Source of the DNA: Calditrichota bacterium
Lineage (GTDB): Bacteria > Calditrichota > Calditrichia > Calditrichales > J004
Length of the DNA: 34,175 bases
Reading direction: 5' to 3'
Assembly: GCA_024277115.1 (NCBI GenBank)
Contig: JAJRVW010000049.1
Coordinates: 1-34,175 of the forward strand
This document shows positions 33,703 to 34,175 of the stretch, in pieces. The notes beneath the pieces are model-generated. The model was not told the DNA's origin. It saw only the letters and a program-made list of their open reading frames with translations, and made no database searches. A program made the position numbers and the translations under genes. How positions within the stretch are numbered: position 1 is the stretch's first letter; each line of letters begins with the position of its first letter.

Positions 33703-33860
33703 TTTGGTTCCTCCAGATTTAATTAACATTCCAGGTATTAATATCTTGAAGGCGCAATAAAGAAAACTAACGAAACAATATTTTCTGGATGTGCTCGAAA
33801 TTTTTACCCGTCTTAAGTTACGGCAATAAACACCGCCCCGACAAACCGGGATGGCCCTAT
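33703..33860. promoter_or_regulatory. Gap upstream of the secreted-protein operon
   Basis: These 158 bases lie between the end of the paralogue on the right and the first gene of the operon. A small hairpin (CCCG at 33837-33840, CGGG at 33847-33850) near the paralogue's stop lacks a T run. It probably holds the operon promoter, but no -35/-10 pair stands out. Confidence 0.35.
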
Positions 33861-34175
33861 TTATCTTAACAACAACATTTTCCGTGTCGTCTCAAATTTA
33901 TTTCCAGCTTTTAGCTTATAGTAATAAACGCCACTCGAAAAACCGGTTGCATCAAATGTTACTTTGTATTTCCCCGCCGGCTGGGTTTTATTGACCAAAG
34001 TTTTTACTTCCCGGCCCAGCACATCGTACACAACAGCTTTACCTCATTCATAATTCGTAATTCATAATTTATTATTGTACTTGGGTTAAACGGGTTGGGG
34101 TAGTTTTGGGAAAGTGAAAATTTATTTGGGGTTAGGACAGGTTCGTCATCTTTAAAGGCCGTCGGTAATTTACCG
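33861..34175 (-). pseudogene. 3' end of a fourth secreted paralogue, sorting tail frameshifted
   Basis: The minus strand entering from the right encodes [20 protein letters not shown] then [20 protein letters not shown], clearly the paralogue of the 651-type tail. About position 34036 one base is missing compared with that gene (ACAACAGC against ACAACAAGC), so the frame runs on as [10 protein letters not shown] to a TAA at 34004, while the proper ending ([12 protein letters not shown] ... TTRKMLLLR, stop 33861) continues in another frame. The product would lose most of its sorting domain. The 5' part is outside the window. Confidence 0.8.

Overview
ORGANISM. The window looks like an AT-rich, Gram-negative member of the FCB group, most likely a Calditrichota/KSB1/Ignavibacteria-type bacterium rather than a classical Bacteroidetes. 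The reasons are three secreted proteins ending in type IX secretion (T9SS) sorting domains of the NYPNPFNP...GxYxYxL...KMLLLR kind, outer-membrane beta-barrels, many PAS-rich sensor kinases, and interspersed REP/MITE-like repeats. The species cannot be named from sequence alone.

LAYOUT. 1-1023: an IS3-like element, cut by the window edge, has inserted into a beta-barrel gene and truncated it. 1452-8631 (minus strand): a divergent OppB-like permease, a secreted protein, a family 5 solute-binding protein, a GxxExxY nuclease-like gene flanked by degenerate repeats, and a large lipoprotein whose signal peptide is separated from its body by a shift in an A8 run. 8931-12175: a CNNM/CorC-type transporter, an HDOD regulator, a CPBP-type membrane protein and an NTF2-like protein. 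12172-18607: two adjacent paralogous hybrid histidine kinases followed by a receiver-only regulator. 19023-23399: a chemotaxis operon cheW - outer-membrane porin - mcp, in which an in-frame TAG splits the mcp. 23662-25771: a receiver gene, a NarX-like PAS kinase and a LuxR-type regulator; receiver and kinase are in the same frame, separated by one TAG. 26060-34175: an operon of three large secreted paralogues with T9SS tails and one beta-propeller lipoprotein, with a fourth, frameshifted paralogue running off the right edge.

HOW IT FITS TOGETHER. The middle 13 kb is a sensing block: hybrid kinases, a chemoreceptor with its CheW and a co-transcribed porin, and a NarL-type two-component system. 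The right 8 kb makes surface proteins sharing an undescribed core of about 400 residues with interchangeable N-terminal modules (Ig/KNH-like or BNR propeller) and sorting tails that appear to recombine. This modular secreted family and its lipoprotein partner is the best candidate for an undescribed system here.

INTEGRITY. Besides the IS insertion, four genes carry single-base lesions (two in-frame TAGs, one extra A, one missing base). TAG is an ordinary terminator for at least five other genes here, so general amber recoding is unlikely. The choice between real decay, phase variation or readthrough, and sequencing error cannot be made without reads.
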